From the NCBI RefSeq assembly GCF_019084075.1, contig NZ_JAHREN010000001.1, positions 1,647,501 through 1,711,500 on the forward strand: a stretch of DNA of 64,000 bases. Reading direction: 5' to 3'. Source of the DNA: Siccirubricoccus sp. G192 (GTDB lineage: Bacteria > Pseudomonadota > Alphaproteobacteria > Acetobacterales > Acetobacteraceae). Numbering within the stretch: the stretch's first letter is position 1; every line of letters begins with the position of its first letter. Below, one piece after another: positions 56,843 through 64,000 of this stretch. The translations under genes and the position numbers were made by a program. The notes under the pieces are model-generated. The model saw only the letters and a program-made list of their open reading frames with translations, made no database searches and was not told the DNA's origin.

Positions 56843-56880
56843 GTTCGAACAGGAAGACAGAGGAGGCGCTTATCGCGCGC

Positions 56881-58329
56881 ATGCCGAAAGCCCCCACCGG
56901 GGGCGAGGACAAGCCCGCCCGCCGGCGCAGCGCCGCGGCGGGCCCGGCCAAATCCCCCGCGACGAAGCCTGCGCCCCGAGGTGGTGCGGCGAAGGCCGGG
57001 TCGCGTGGGGCGGCGGCGAAATCCGCGGCGCGCGGTGTGGCCAAAGCCCCGCCACGCGGTGCCACGGCGAAGGCTCCGGCGCGGGGCGCCACGCCACGCG
57101 CTGCCGCGAAACCCGCGCCACGTTCCGGGGCGGCGGGCGCCACCTCGCGTGGCGCCGCGACGAAAGCCCCGGCACGCAATGCGGCGAGGGCTGCACCACG
57201 GCCCGGCGCGGCGGCAACCACCTCGCGTGGCACCGCCACGAAAGCGCCGGCACGCAATGCGGCGAGGGTTGCGCCACGCTCCGGGGCGGCAGGGACCGCC
57301 TCGCGTGCTGCGGCGCCGAAAGCCTCGGTGCGTGGCGGCACCGCGAAGGTGCCGGCCCGGGGCGCCACGCCACGCGCCGCCGCGAAGGCGGCACCGCGTT
57401 CCGGGGCAGCGGGCGCCGCTTCGCGCGGCTCCACCACGAAGGCCCCGGCACGGAGTGCCTCGACAAGGGCTGCGCCGCGGTCCGGCGCTGCGGGCAGCAC
57501 GCCGCGTGGTTCCGCTGCGAAGGCCCCGCCACGCGGCGCCTCGGCACGGGCCGCGCCGCGGTCCGGTGCGGCGTCGGCCACGCCGCGCGGTGCCGCCACC
57601 AAGGCTCCCGCACGCCGCGCCGCGGCGGAGGTCCCGCCCGGCGCGAGGGCGGCCCGTCCCGCGGCGCGCCCCCGGCCGGACCCCCGCGAGGCCGCAGCCT
57701 CCGAGGCCGCAATGCCACGCACGGCATCCCCGAAGCCCCGGCGTGTCGCCCTGCCGAAGCCGACCACCGCGCCATCGGCCGCGGCGCTCCGCAAGCAGCA
57801 ATTCGCCGCCGGCCCGGGCGGGATGCCCACGGCGCGACCAGGCCGGGCCGCGAGCCGGGCCAAGGTCACGCCGGACCGGCTGGCGCAGCTCGTCGCCGCC
57901 GCCCGCGGCAGCCTGGAGGACGACAAGGCCGAGAATATCGTCGTGCTCGACGTCACCGGCCGTGCCAGCTTCGCGGATTGCCTCATCATCGCCACCGGCC
58001 TGGTCGACCGCCAGCTCCAGGCCATGGCGACGCATGTGCAGGAGGCGCTGGAGAAGGCCGGCCTGCGGCTGCGGCGGGACAAGATCCAGGCCTCGCCGGA
58101 CTGGGTCCTGCTCGATGCCGACAACCTGGTGGTGCATCTCTTCAAGCCGGAGGCCCGGGCAACCTATGCGCTGGAGCGCATGTGGGGACCGGACAGCCCG
58201 AGGGGGGAGGGCGCCGCCGAGCCTGCCCGAGCGGAGGCCGTGCTGGAGGAGCCGGCCGGCGAGGACGCCACCGGCGAGGAGTGGAGCTTCGAGGAGCCCG
58301 CCGGCGAGGAGCCCCCGGAGGAGCCGTGA
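56881..58329 (+). CDS. rsfS: Ribosomal silencing factor RsfS with long repetitive basic N-terminus
   Basis: 482 residues from [23 protein letters not shown] lies 14 bp upstream. The C-terminal part, about residues 325-435, is a normal Rsf[42 protein letters not shown]...[28 protein letters not shown]. RsfS binds L14 and stops subunit joining. The first about 320 residues are Ala/Pro/Arg/Lys/Gly-rich with a 26-27-residue repeat (APRSGAA...[10 protein letters not shown]). A short acidic tail ([17 protein letters not shown]) ends the protein. A much shorter protein starting near 57822 ([15 protein letters not shown]) is an alternative. The rlmH GTG overlaps its stop. Confidence 0.85.
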   Translation: MPKAPTGGEDKPARRRSAAAGPAKSPATKPAPRGGAAKAGSRGAAAKSAARGVAKAPPRGATAKAPARGATPRAAAKPAPRSGAAGATSRGAATKAPARNAARAAPRPGAAATTSRGTATKAPARNAARVAPRSGAAGTASRAAAPKASVRGGTAKVPARGATPRAAAKAAPRSGAAGAASRGSTTKAPARSASTRAAPRSGAAGSTPRGSAAKAPPRGASARAAPRSGAASATPRGAATKAPARRAAAEVPPGARAARPAARPRPDPREAAASEAAMPRTASPKPRRVALPKPTTAPSAAALRKQQFAAGPGGMPTARPGRAASRAKVTPDRLAQLVAAARGSLEDDKAENIVVLDVTGRASFADCLIIATGLVDRQLQAMATHVQEALEKAGLRLRRDKIQASPDWVLLDADNLVVHLFKPEARATYALERMWGPDSPRGEGAAEPARAEAVLEEPAGEDATGEEWSFEEPAGEEPPEEP

Positions 58330-58796
58330 GCCGCGCCATCCGGCTGCTGGCGGTTGGTCGCCTGAAGCCGGGGCCGGAGGCGGCGCTCTTCGCGCAATAC
58401 AGCGCCCGCCTCCGCCCGCCGCCCCTCGTCACCGAGATCCCGGAGGCGCGGGGCAGCGCCGCCGAGATCCGCCGGCGCGAAGGGGCTGCGCTGCTGGCCA
58501 TGCTGCCGGATCAGGCGCTGCTCGTGGCGCTCGACCTCGGCGGCGCGGCACCCTCCAGCGAGGCGCTGGCGACCTTGACCGAGCGCTGGGACGCCAGCGG
58601 CCGGCCGCTCTGCTTCGCAATCGGCGGCGCCGAGGGGCTGGACCCGGCGGTGCTGGCGCGGGCCGACCACGCACTGTCCCTCGGCCCGCTGACCTGGCCG
58701 CATTTCCTGGTGCGTGGCCTGCTGGCGGAGCAGTTGTTCCGCGCCCAGGCGATCCGCGCCGGCCATCCCTATCACCGCGCTTGGCGGCCCGGCTGA
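58326..58796 (+). CDS. rlmH: 23S rRNA pseudouridine(1915) N3-methyltransferase
   Basis: 156 residues from a GTG overlapping the rsfS stop (GTGA). The SPOUT fold shows [60 protein letters not shown] and the C-terminal knot [34 protein letters not shown]. RlmH methylates the pseudouridine of helix 69. Within 4 bp after its stop begins an inverted-repeat element, and the expected next gene, gpmI, is displaced by about 3.9 kb. Confidence 0.95.
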   Translation: MSRAIRLLAVGRLKPGPEAALFAQYSARLRPPPLVTEIPEARGSAAEIRRREGAALLAMLPDQALLVALDLGGAAPSSEALATLTERWDASGRPLCFAIGGAEGLDPAVLARADHALSLGPLTWPHFLVRGLLAEQLFRAQAIRAGHPYHRAWRPG

Positions 58797-58799
58797 GAA

Positions 58800-59208
58800 T
58801 AGTGTCTCAGCTTGAAATCCAATTCCGTTTTCGTCCTGAGCGGTTGAGCTTCGCGTCGCCGTCCCGGCTCGCCACCCATGCAGCTCCGCCCGCCAAGCGC
58901 GGGCCATACAAGAAGCGCGATAAATGATGCTCTATCGGCAGATCATGGTTTGGAAGCGGATCAGCGCATCGAGGGCCGTTCGTTATGTCTGCTTTGAGCA
59001 GATCAAGTCGTCATTTGTCTGTGTCCAGAGTGCCGACTTTTATGATCTGCCACTGGACGCAGCTATAATACGTCAACACGATAGCCAGATTATCGAGCTG
59101 TTCACAGAGACTGATCTCAATGACCGATGTACTTGGTTTAGCAGTCTAGAGGGCGCTATCCAGCGCATGACGAAGAGTTCGGCGACCCATTTTCAAACTG
59201 AGACACTA
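58800..59208. mobile_element. 409-bp inverted-repeat element (MITE-like) with short ORFs
   Basis: TAGTGTCTCAGCTTGAAA at 58800 is matched on the other strand by TAGTGTCTCAGTTTGAAA ending at 59208: 17 of 18 bases in inverted orientation. The inside is AT-richer than all its neighbours (84 of 180 bases are G or C over 58981-59160). GGCTGAG occurs just outside both ends (58791 and 59212), though not directly touching the repeats. No transposase is encoded. It lies at the end of rlmH and holds two overlapping small ORFs. Confidence 0.7.
58802..58927 (+). CDS. Tiny basic ORF inside the inverted-repeat element
   Basis: 41 codons from a GTG within the left inverted repeat (VSQLEIQFRFRPERLSF) to KRGPYKKRDK-stop. 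The end is strongly basic, like a nucleic-acid-binding tail. The TGA overlaps the ATG of the following ORF (ATGA), an arrangement of coupled genes. No ribosome site is seen, so coding is uncertain. It may be the tail of a longer protein in an ancestral element. Confidence 0.3.
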   Translation: MSQLEIQFRFRPERLSFASPSRLATHAAPPAKRGPYKKRDK

Positions 59209-59217
59209 CCGGGCTGA
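58924..59217 (+). CDS. Hypothetical 97-residue protein in the inverted-repeat element
   Basis: MMLYRQIMVWKRISASRAV..., 97 residues, mixed charged and hydrophobic, two to three cysteines (VCFEQ, FVCVQS, DRCTW), no signal peptide. Its codon use is AT-rich for this genome, so it is likely foreign. Its last ten codons run through the right inverted repeat (THFQTETLPG). I do not recognise it. The second ATG (58930s, MVWKR) is also possible. Cargo of a small mobile element is the best reading. Confidence 0.5.
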   Translation: MMLYRQIMVWKRISASRAVRYVCFEQIKSSFVCVQSADFYDLPLDAAIIRQHDSQIIELFTETDLNDRCTWFSSLEGAIQRMTKSSATHFQTETLPG

Positions 59218-59321
59218 GCCCGCCCTTGCCGCCATAGGGGCGCTGACGCAGGCTCCCGCATCTCCGGGTCGCGCGGCCGGGCCGGCCGCCCATAAGGGTG
59301 AGGGCAGGGGAGGCAAGGCGC

Positions 59322-60020
59322 ATGACACAGAGCGATGGCCCGGGAGCCGGCCGCCTGCTGGCGCGGCCGCGGCCCGTGGCGGCAGCCATGCTCTCCGCCG
59401 CCCCCTGGCCCCTGCCGCCGGGGCTGCATCCATTCGGCATGGGTGGGGCGCGGGATGGCAGGCTGCGGGTGCCGGCCAGCCGCATCGAGGCGCCGCTGCC
59501 GCTGATCGTCATGCTGCACGGTGCCGGCGGTACCGCCGAGCGGGGCCTGCGCCGCATCGCCAGCATCGCCGATGCGGCGCTGGTGGTGCTGCCGGAAAGC
59601 CTGGGCACCACCTGGGATGTGCTGGAGGGCGGCTATGGGCCGGATGTGGCGCGGATCGATGCGGCGCTGGCTCGGGTCTTCGCAGCCTGGCCGGTGGACC
59701 CGGCGCGGCTCGCCATCGCCGGCTTCTCGGACGGCGCCTCCTATGCCCTGTCGCTGGCGCTGATGAATGGCGGGCTGTTCAGCCATGCGCTGGCCTTCTC
59801 GCCCGGTTTCGCCGCGCCGCTCCGCTTCGAGGGGCGGCCGCGCCTCTTCATCAGCCATGGCATCGCCGACGAGATCCTGCCGATCGAGCGTTGCAGCCGC
59901 CGCCTGGTGCCGCGGCTGCAACGCGCCGGCTACCGGAGCCACTACAGGGAATTCCCCGGCGGCCATGAGGTGCCGGAGGTGGTCGCCGCCGAGGCACTGG
60001 CCTTCCTGATGGCCGGTTGA
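59322..60020 (+). CDS. Alpha/beta-hydrolase, phospholipase/carboxylesterase type
   Basis: 232 residues from MTQSDGPGAGRLLARPRPVA with GGGGAGG upstream. The oxyanion phrase is IVMLHGAGGTAERG. The nucleophile serine is in AIAGFSDGASYALSLAL (G-x-S-x-G). The aspartate is in FISHGIADEILPIE, and the histidine in FPGGHEVPE. This is the complete triad of the YpfH/carboxylesterase family. No signal peptide. The natural ester is unknown. It precedes the SDR gene by 52 bp on the same strand, so they may be one unit brought in together. Confidence 0.82.
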   Translation: MTQSDGPGAGRLLARPRPVAAAMLSAAPWPLPPGLHPFGMGGARDGRLRVPASRIEAPLPLIVMLHGAGGTAERGLRRIASIADAALVVLPESLGTTWDVLEGGYGPDVARIDAALARVFAAWPVDPARLAIAGFSDGASYALSLALMNGGLFSHALAFSPGFAAPLRFEGRPRLFISHGIADEILPIERCSRRLVPRLQRAGYRSHYREFPGGHEVPEVVAAEALAFLMAG

Positions 60021-60072
60021 AGCGGCGCCCGGCGGGTGCCAGCATCCGCGCACGAAAAGATGGGGGAAGCGC

Positions 60073-60882
60073 ATGGACAGCATCACCGACGACCTGGAGG
60101 GCAAGGTCGCCATCGTCACCGGCGCCGGTTCGCGGCCCGGCGAGGGTGTCGGCAATGGCCGCGCCGCTGCCATCCTCTTCGCTCGCGCCGGCGCCCGGGT
60201 GGTGCTGGCCGATGCCAATGCCGAATGGGCCGAGGAGACGCAGCGCATGATCGCCGCCGAGGATGGCGAGAGCCTGGTGGTGCAGGCCGATGTGACCCGG
60301 CCCGAGGATTGCCGGAAGATCGTACGGGCTGCGGTCGAAGCCTATGGCCGGCTCGACATCCTGCTGAACAATGTCGGCGTCAGCGGCCCGCCCGGCACGG
60401 CGGAGGAAGTGGATCTCGAAGCCTGGAGCCATGGGCTGCTGGTGAATGTCACCTCCATGATGCTGATGGCGAAATACGCGGTGCCGGAGATGCGTCGCGC
60501 CGGTGGCGGCGCCATCGTGAATATCGGCTCGGTCGCCGGGCTGCGCGGCGGGCATCCGGGGCTGCTCTACCCGACCTCGAAGGGCGCGGTGGTGAACATG
60601 ACGCGGGCCATGGCGGTGCACCATGCCAAGGACCGCATCCGGGTGAACTGCATCTGCCCGGGCATGGTCTATACGCCCATGGTGCAGGCCAAGGGCATGA
60701 CGCCGGAGATGCGCGAGGCGCGACGGAAGCGCAGCATCCTGCAGGTGGAGGGCAGCGGCTGGGATGTCGGCGCCGCGGTGGTGTTCCTGGCCTCCGGCAA
60801 GGCGCGCTGGATGACCGGGGCGATCGTGCCGGTGGATGCCGGCGCCACCGCCATCGCGGCGCTGTCCAGCGGTGCCGGATAG
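60073..60882 (+). CDS. Short-chain dehydrogenase/reductase
   Basis: 269 residues. The cofactor loop is VTGAGSRPGEGVGNGRAAA, with D-A after VVLA suggesting NAD. NNVG, the serine in NIGSVAG and the Y-P-T-S-K catalytic pair (LLYPTSKGAVVNM) are in place. The enzyme oxidises or reduces an alcohol/ketone; the substrate is not decided. It follows the esterase gene; an IS begins 58 bp after its stop. Confidence 0.88.
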   Translation: MDSITDDLEGKVAIVTGAGSRPGEGVGNGRAAAILFARAGARVVLADANAEWAEETQRMIAAEDGESLVVQADVTRPEDCRKIVRAAVEAYGRLDILLNNVGVSGPPGTAEEVDLEAWSHGLLVNVTSMMLMAKYAVPEMRRAGGGAIVNIGSVAGLRGGHPGLLYPTSKGAVVNMTRAMAVHHAKDRIRVNCICPGMVYTPMVQAKGMTPEMREARRKRSILQVEGSGWDVGAAVVFLASGKARWMTGAIVPVDAGATAIAALSSGAG

Positions 60883-60940
60883 GCGCAGCCGTGGGCCGGG
60901 CCATGGCTGCGTGCTGGCCGCGGCGCCCAGCCGGTGGGGC

Positions 60941-62622
60941 GTAAGTGGGGCAAAACCTGTGGCGTTCAGGCGTTCTGGCAGCGCGCTCTGACCAGGTCGG
61001 GCAGGTACGGGATGGTGGGCTGGCCGGCGATGCCGAGCCGGGCGCCGAGGTAGTCCCAGAAGCTGAGGCCGAGCTTGGTGCAGGTCTTGGCCAGGCCGAG
61101 GAAGGCGTCACGGCAGTCGCGCCCCATGTCGCTTCGGGTGCCGCCGCTGATCTTGCGCCGGGTGACCTGGGCACGGATGTCGTTTTCCGATCCGTTGGTG
61201 TGCAGCGGGATTTCGGGGTGGTCCAGCCCCTGCAGCAGTTCCGCCTTGTTGGCGTGCAGGCGCTCGAGCAATCGGTCGAGCACGACGAAGCCGGTGCGGC
61301 GCTTGAAGATGCGCTCGAAGCGTACCCGCAACTCGGCCCGGCGGCGCCGGCTGGGCTCTCGTTGGTACGCCTTCAGGTCGGCGTAGAACCACCAGATCAG
61401 CTCGCGGATGCGCGCCTGGGAAGTCCGCTGCTGGTCGGTGAAGGTGTCGAGCTTGTGGACGAGACGCTCGGCATGCACCCAGCAGAGCGCGTGCTCGCCG
61501 ACGGCGAACTGGCCGGCATCGCCGCTGACGATCACCGTCCCCGGCAGCAGGCCATGTGCCTTGATGGCACCCCAGAGCGCGCCTTCGGTGGCCAGGCGCG
61601 CCGGCGCGAGGCTGTCCTCCATGCTGCGGATGCCGAGCCGCTCGAGGTGCGCGGCCCAGGTCGCCTGGTTCGCAAAGACGCGCTGCGGATGGCCTTCCAG
61701 GCGGGCGATCACCGGCCCGGCCAGGGCGCGCTCGCGCATGTAGGCCAGCGCCTCGGCGTTCACCACGTAGTCGCCGTGCCCGGCCCGCAGCAGCTCCAGG
61801 AAGTTCAGCCGGCTCTTGCTGGCCGTGGTGCCGAACCAGGCGAAGTGGGCGTTGCCGATCTGCGTACAGGCGCCGTTCACCGCCCGGTGCCGCGCGCCCG
61901 TATCGTCAACCGTGATCCAGGCCGCGCTCGCCAGTCCGGCTCGCAGCACCTCCTGGCTCTCGTCCAGGAACGGCTGCTGACCGGCGATCAGCAGGCGCAT
62001 GACCTGCCGTTTGGAGATGGCGATCCCAACCGCCCACAGCTGCGCCACCAGCCGCGGCACGGTGGTCTGCCCCTGATGGTACTGGGCGAGCACGTAGCGC
62101 CGGAGTTCGGGGCCGAAATGGCCATCCACCCCGCCCGGCAAGCGCGCAACGACCAGCCGCCCCTCCGGCGTCAGCCAGCGCTCGCGCCGGTAGCACACCG
62201 CCTCCGTCCGCATGATGAGGTCCTGCACCAGGAAGTCCTGGTAGCCCTGGAACCGCGAGCCGGGCGGCACCGTGGCCCGCAGCACCCGCGCCTCCACCGC
62301 CACCCGCGGCACCACCTTGCCGCGGCCACGACGGTCGGGGCGCTCGCGCGGCGGCGTCGGCTCGCTCGCCTGCTCCATCCCGCTCGGCTTGATCGCGGGC
62401 CGACCCTTCAGTCCCTTGAGGCGGGCGATCTCCTCGCGCTGCGCCGCCACAATCCGCTCGAGCTCCGCCACCTCGCCGAGCAGGGCGCTGACCAGCGCCT
62501 TCAGCTCGGCCGGCGACAGCGTGTCAGGATCGGCAGGCGGGACCATGCTCCCGAGGGAATCAGACCAGCCGACACCTGGGAAGGGCAAACCGCACCCTCG
62601 CAACAGGTTTTGCCCCACTTAC
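60941..62622 (-). mobile_element. IS66-like insertion sequence, single-ORF type
   Basis: 1682 bp bounded by perfect 20-bp inverted repeats, GTAAGTGGGGCAAAACCTGT at the left and its complement at the right. It encodes one transposase on the minus strand and none of the usual IS66 accessory orfA/orfB, as in the ISBst12-type subgroup (family knowledge). With the 8-bp duplication it looks complete and possibly active. It sits between the SDR gene and gpmI. Confidence 0.9.
60966..62546 (-). CDS. IS66-family-like transposase
   Basis: 526 residues from MVPPADPDTLSPAELKALV with GGGAG upstream. A leucine-zipper-like helix (ALLGEVAELERIVAAQREEIARLK) is followed by the DDE core: ITVDDTGARHRAV has the first aspartate, VIVSGDAGQFAV the second, and PLHTNGSENDIRAQVTRRKISGGTRSD the glutamate in the N-x-x-E-N/D-x-I-R block of IS66. 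It reads through without a frameshift or stop. Catalyses movement of the element. Confidence 0.9.
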   Translation of the reverse strand: MVPPADPDTLSPAELKALVSALLGEVAELERIVAAQREEIARLKGLKGRPAIKPSGMEQASEPTPPRERPDRRGRGKVVPRVAVEARVLRATVPPGSRFQGYQDFLVQDLIMRTEAVCYRRERWLTPEGRLVVARLPGGVDGHFGPELRRYVLAQYHQGQTTVPRLVAQLWAVGIAISKRQVMRLLIAGQQPFLDESQEVLRAGLASAAWITVDDTGARHRAVNGACTQIGNAHFAWFGTTASKSRLNFLELLRAGHGDYVVNAEALAYMRERALAGPVIARLEGHPQRVFANQATWAAHLERLGIRSMEDSLAPARLATEGALWGAIKAHGLLPGTVIVSGDAGQFAVGEHALCWVHAERLVHKLDTFTDQQRTSQARIRELIWWFYADLKAYQREPSRRRRAELRVRFERIFKRRTGFVVLDRLLERLHANKAELLQGLDHPEIPLHTNGSENDIRAQVTRRKISGGTRSDMGRDCRDAFLGLAKTCTKLGLSFWDYLGARLGIAGQPTIPYLPDLVRARCQNA

Positions 62623-62733
62623 GGTGGGGCTTCCTAGCCCATTGTTTCCGGCGCGTTTTCCGGGGCGATCGGCTTACCCTTCGCCGGGAAATGCTCTAAG
62701 CCGCCGCCTATGGTGCAGGCCACGAGGATCCCC

Positions 62734-64000
62734 ATGCCCAATGCCCCGAAACCCGTGATGCTCGTCGTCCTCGACGGATGGGGCTGGCGCGAGGAGGTGG
62801 CGGACAATGCCGTGCGCCAGGCCCGCACGCCGGTCTTCGACGCGCTCTGGGCCGCGGGGCCGCATGCCTTCCTCCGCACCTCCGGCCAGGCGGTCGGCCT
62901 GCCGGAGGGGCAGATGGGGAATTCCGAGGTCGGCCACCTCAATCTCGGCGCCGGGCGGGTGGTGATGCAGGACCTGCCGCGCATCGATGCGGCGGTGGCG
63001 GATGGCTCCATCGCCCGGCTGCCGGCATTGCAGGAACTGATCGCGAAGCTGCGGGCCTCCGGCGGCACCTGCCATCTGATGGGGCTGCTCTCCCCCGGCG
63101 GCGTCCATAGCCACCAGAAGCACGCGGCGGCGCTGGCCCGCATCCTTTCGGAAGCCCGGATTCCGGTGGCGCTGCACCTCTTCACCGATGGTCGCGACAC
63201 GCCGCCGCGCGCCGCGCCCGGCTATGTCGGCACCCTGATGGCGGATATCGCCGGCCTGCAGGATGTCCGCATCGCCACCGTCACCGGCCGCTACTTCGCA
63301 ATGGACCGCGACAACCGCTGGGACCGCGTCGCCAAGGCCTATGCGGTGATGGTTTCGGCCGAGGGGGGAGCAGGCGCCGGACGCCATCGCCGCCGTCGAG
63401 GCCGCGCATGCGCGCGACATCACCGATGAATTCGTCCCCGCCACCCGCATCGGCGATTACGCGGGGATGCGGGACGGCGACGGCATCCTCTGCTTCAACT
63501 TCCGCGCCGACCGGGTGCGGGAGATCCTGGCGGCGCTGCTCGACCCGGGCTTCCAGGGCTTCCCGCGCGGCAGGACCATCCGCTTCGCGGCGGCGGCGGG
63601 GATGACGGAATATTCCACGGCGCTGAACGCCTTCCTCAGCACGCTCTTCGCGCCACAGAGCATGGTGGACATCCTCGGCAGCGTGGTGGCCGATGCCGGC
63701 CTGACGCAGTTGCGCATGGCGGAGACGGAGAAGTATCCGCATGTCACCTATTTCCTGAACGGCGGCGAGGAGCGGCCCTATCCCGGCGAGGACCGCATCA
63801 TGGTCCCATCCCCCAAGGTCGCCACCTATGACCTCCAGCCCGAGATGTCGGCGCCCGAACTGGCCGCGAAGGCGGTGGAGGCCATCAAGACGGGGAAGTA
63901 CGACCTGATCGTGCTGAATTTCGCCAATCCCGACATGGTCGGCCATACCGGCAGCCTGCCCGCCGCCATCCGCGCGGTGGAGACGGTGGATGCCGGGCTT
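62734..64000 (+). CDS. gpmI: 2,3-bisphosphoglycerate-independent phosphoglycerate mutase, partial and frameshifted
   Basis: Runs off the right edge. It begins MPNAPKPVMLVVLDGWGWRE with GAGGA before the ATG. The phospho-serine S64 is in GNSEVGHLNLGAGR. HLFTDGRDTPPRAAPGYV and MDRDNRWDRVAKAYAVM follow. The frame breaks at six G (63363-63368; five expected). After it the sequence continues EQAPDAIAAVEAAHARDITDEFV...FNFRADRVREIL...NPDMVGHTGSLPAAIRAVE, so all seen parts are family-like. It interconverts 2- and 3-phosphoglycerate with Mn ions. It normally follows rlmH; here accessory DNA separates them. Confidence 0.93.

Larger units (their letters stand above)
60933..62630. repeat. 8-bp target-site duplication flanking the IS
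   Basis: GGTGGGGC at 60933-60940 and again at 62623-62630, touching the two ends of the inverted repeats. IS66-family elements make 8-bp duplications. Intact duplication shows a fairly recent insertion with no later rearrangement. Confidence 0.9.

Noticed and set aside
56631..58796. Long frames of over 600 codons in the other plus frames across nadD, rsfS and rlmH
   Set aside because: Only the frame with NadD, RsfS and RlmH motifs is meaningful. The others are open because of the GC-rich repeat region and join unrelated genes.

Overview
This is a contiguous stretch of a high-GC (about 70% by eye) bacterial chromosome. The gene content points to an alphaproteobacterium, most likely an Acetobacteraceae/Roseomonas-like organism. 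The supporting signs are a short HprK followed by RapZ and a nitrogen-type PTS, an aapJQMP amino-acid importer, a SucA/SucB 2-oxoglutarate dehydrogenase beside sucCD and mdh, a PQQ-type sugar dehydrogenase with a cytochrome c, and the order rplU-rpmA-obgE-proB...proA-nadD-rsfS-rlmH-gpmI. The family assignment is inference; no rRNA is present.

Layout. 1-6290 (minus): TCA block, sucB (start only), sucA, sucD, sucC, mdh. 6400-14900: mixed genes (secreted orphan, zapE, 2OG-Fe(II) oxygenase, cytochrome c plus sorbosone/glucose dehydrogenase-like pair, ahcY with an upstream palindrome, a DUF1275 membrane protein, an orphan TRAP binding protein). 14964-21007: uppP, a PLP dehydratase, then the regulatory PTS operon hprK-rapZ-EIIA-HPr-EI with 4-11 bp overlaps. 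21033-25536: an HWE sensor kinase, a 58-bp tandem repeat, a class A penicillin-binding protein and a truncated kinase-like protein. 25788-32195: aapJQMP and the Kup potassium transporter, with several strong palindromes between genes. 32291-36329: small orphans and a catabolic cluster of two amidohydrolases and a Rieske ferredoxin. 36409-46508: a signalling locus with three small minus-strand proteins divergent from a 2097-residue poly-HAMP hybrid kinase and a second hybrid kinase. 46656-49797: tRNA-Ala, scoAB, folE, tRNA-Ser. 50075-64000: the conserved ribosome/proline/NAD block, interrupted after rlmH by about 4 kb of accessory DNA: a 409-bp inverted-repeat element, an esterase, an SDR and an IS66-like insertion sequence with an 8-bp target duplication.

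A recurring feature is that at least twelve otherwise intact genes, including housekeeping ones (sucA, proA, gpmI), carry a single frameshift. Most of these fall in G or C runs of six or more, nearly always with one base too many. The best reading is a systematic homopolymer error in this sequence, so these genes are given here as full-length loci with the break marked rather than as pseudogenes.

The most interesting items are the poly-HAMP kinase (eleven units of exactly 276 bp without indels), the small AT-richer inverted-repeat element carrying two overlapping short ORFs, the RsfS protein with a long repetitive basic extension, the 58-bp hairpin tandem repeat, and the partial gene-end duplication between aapQ and aapM.
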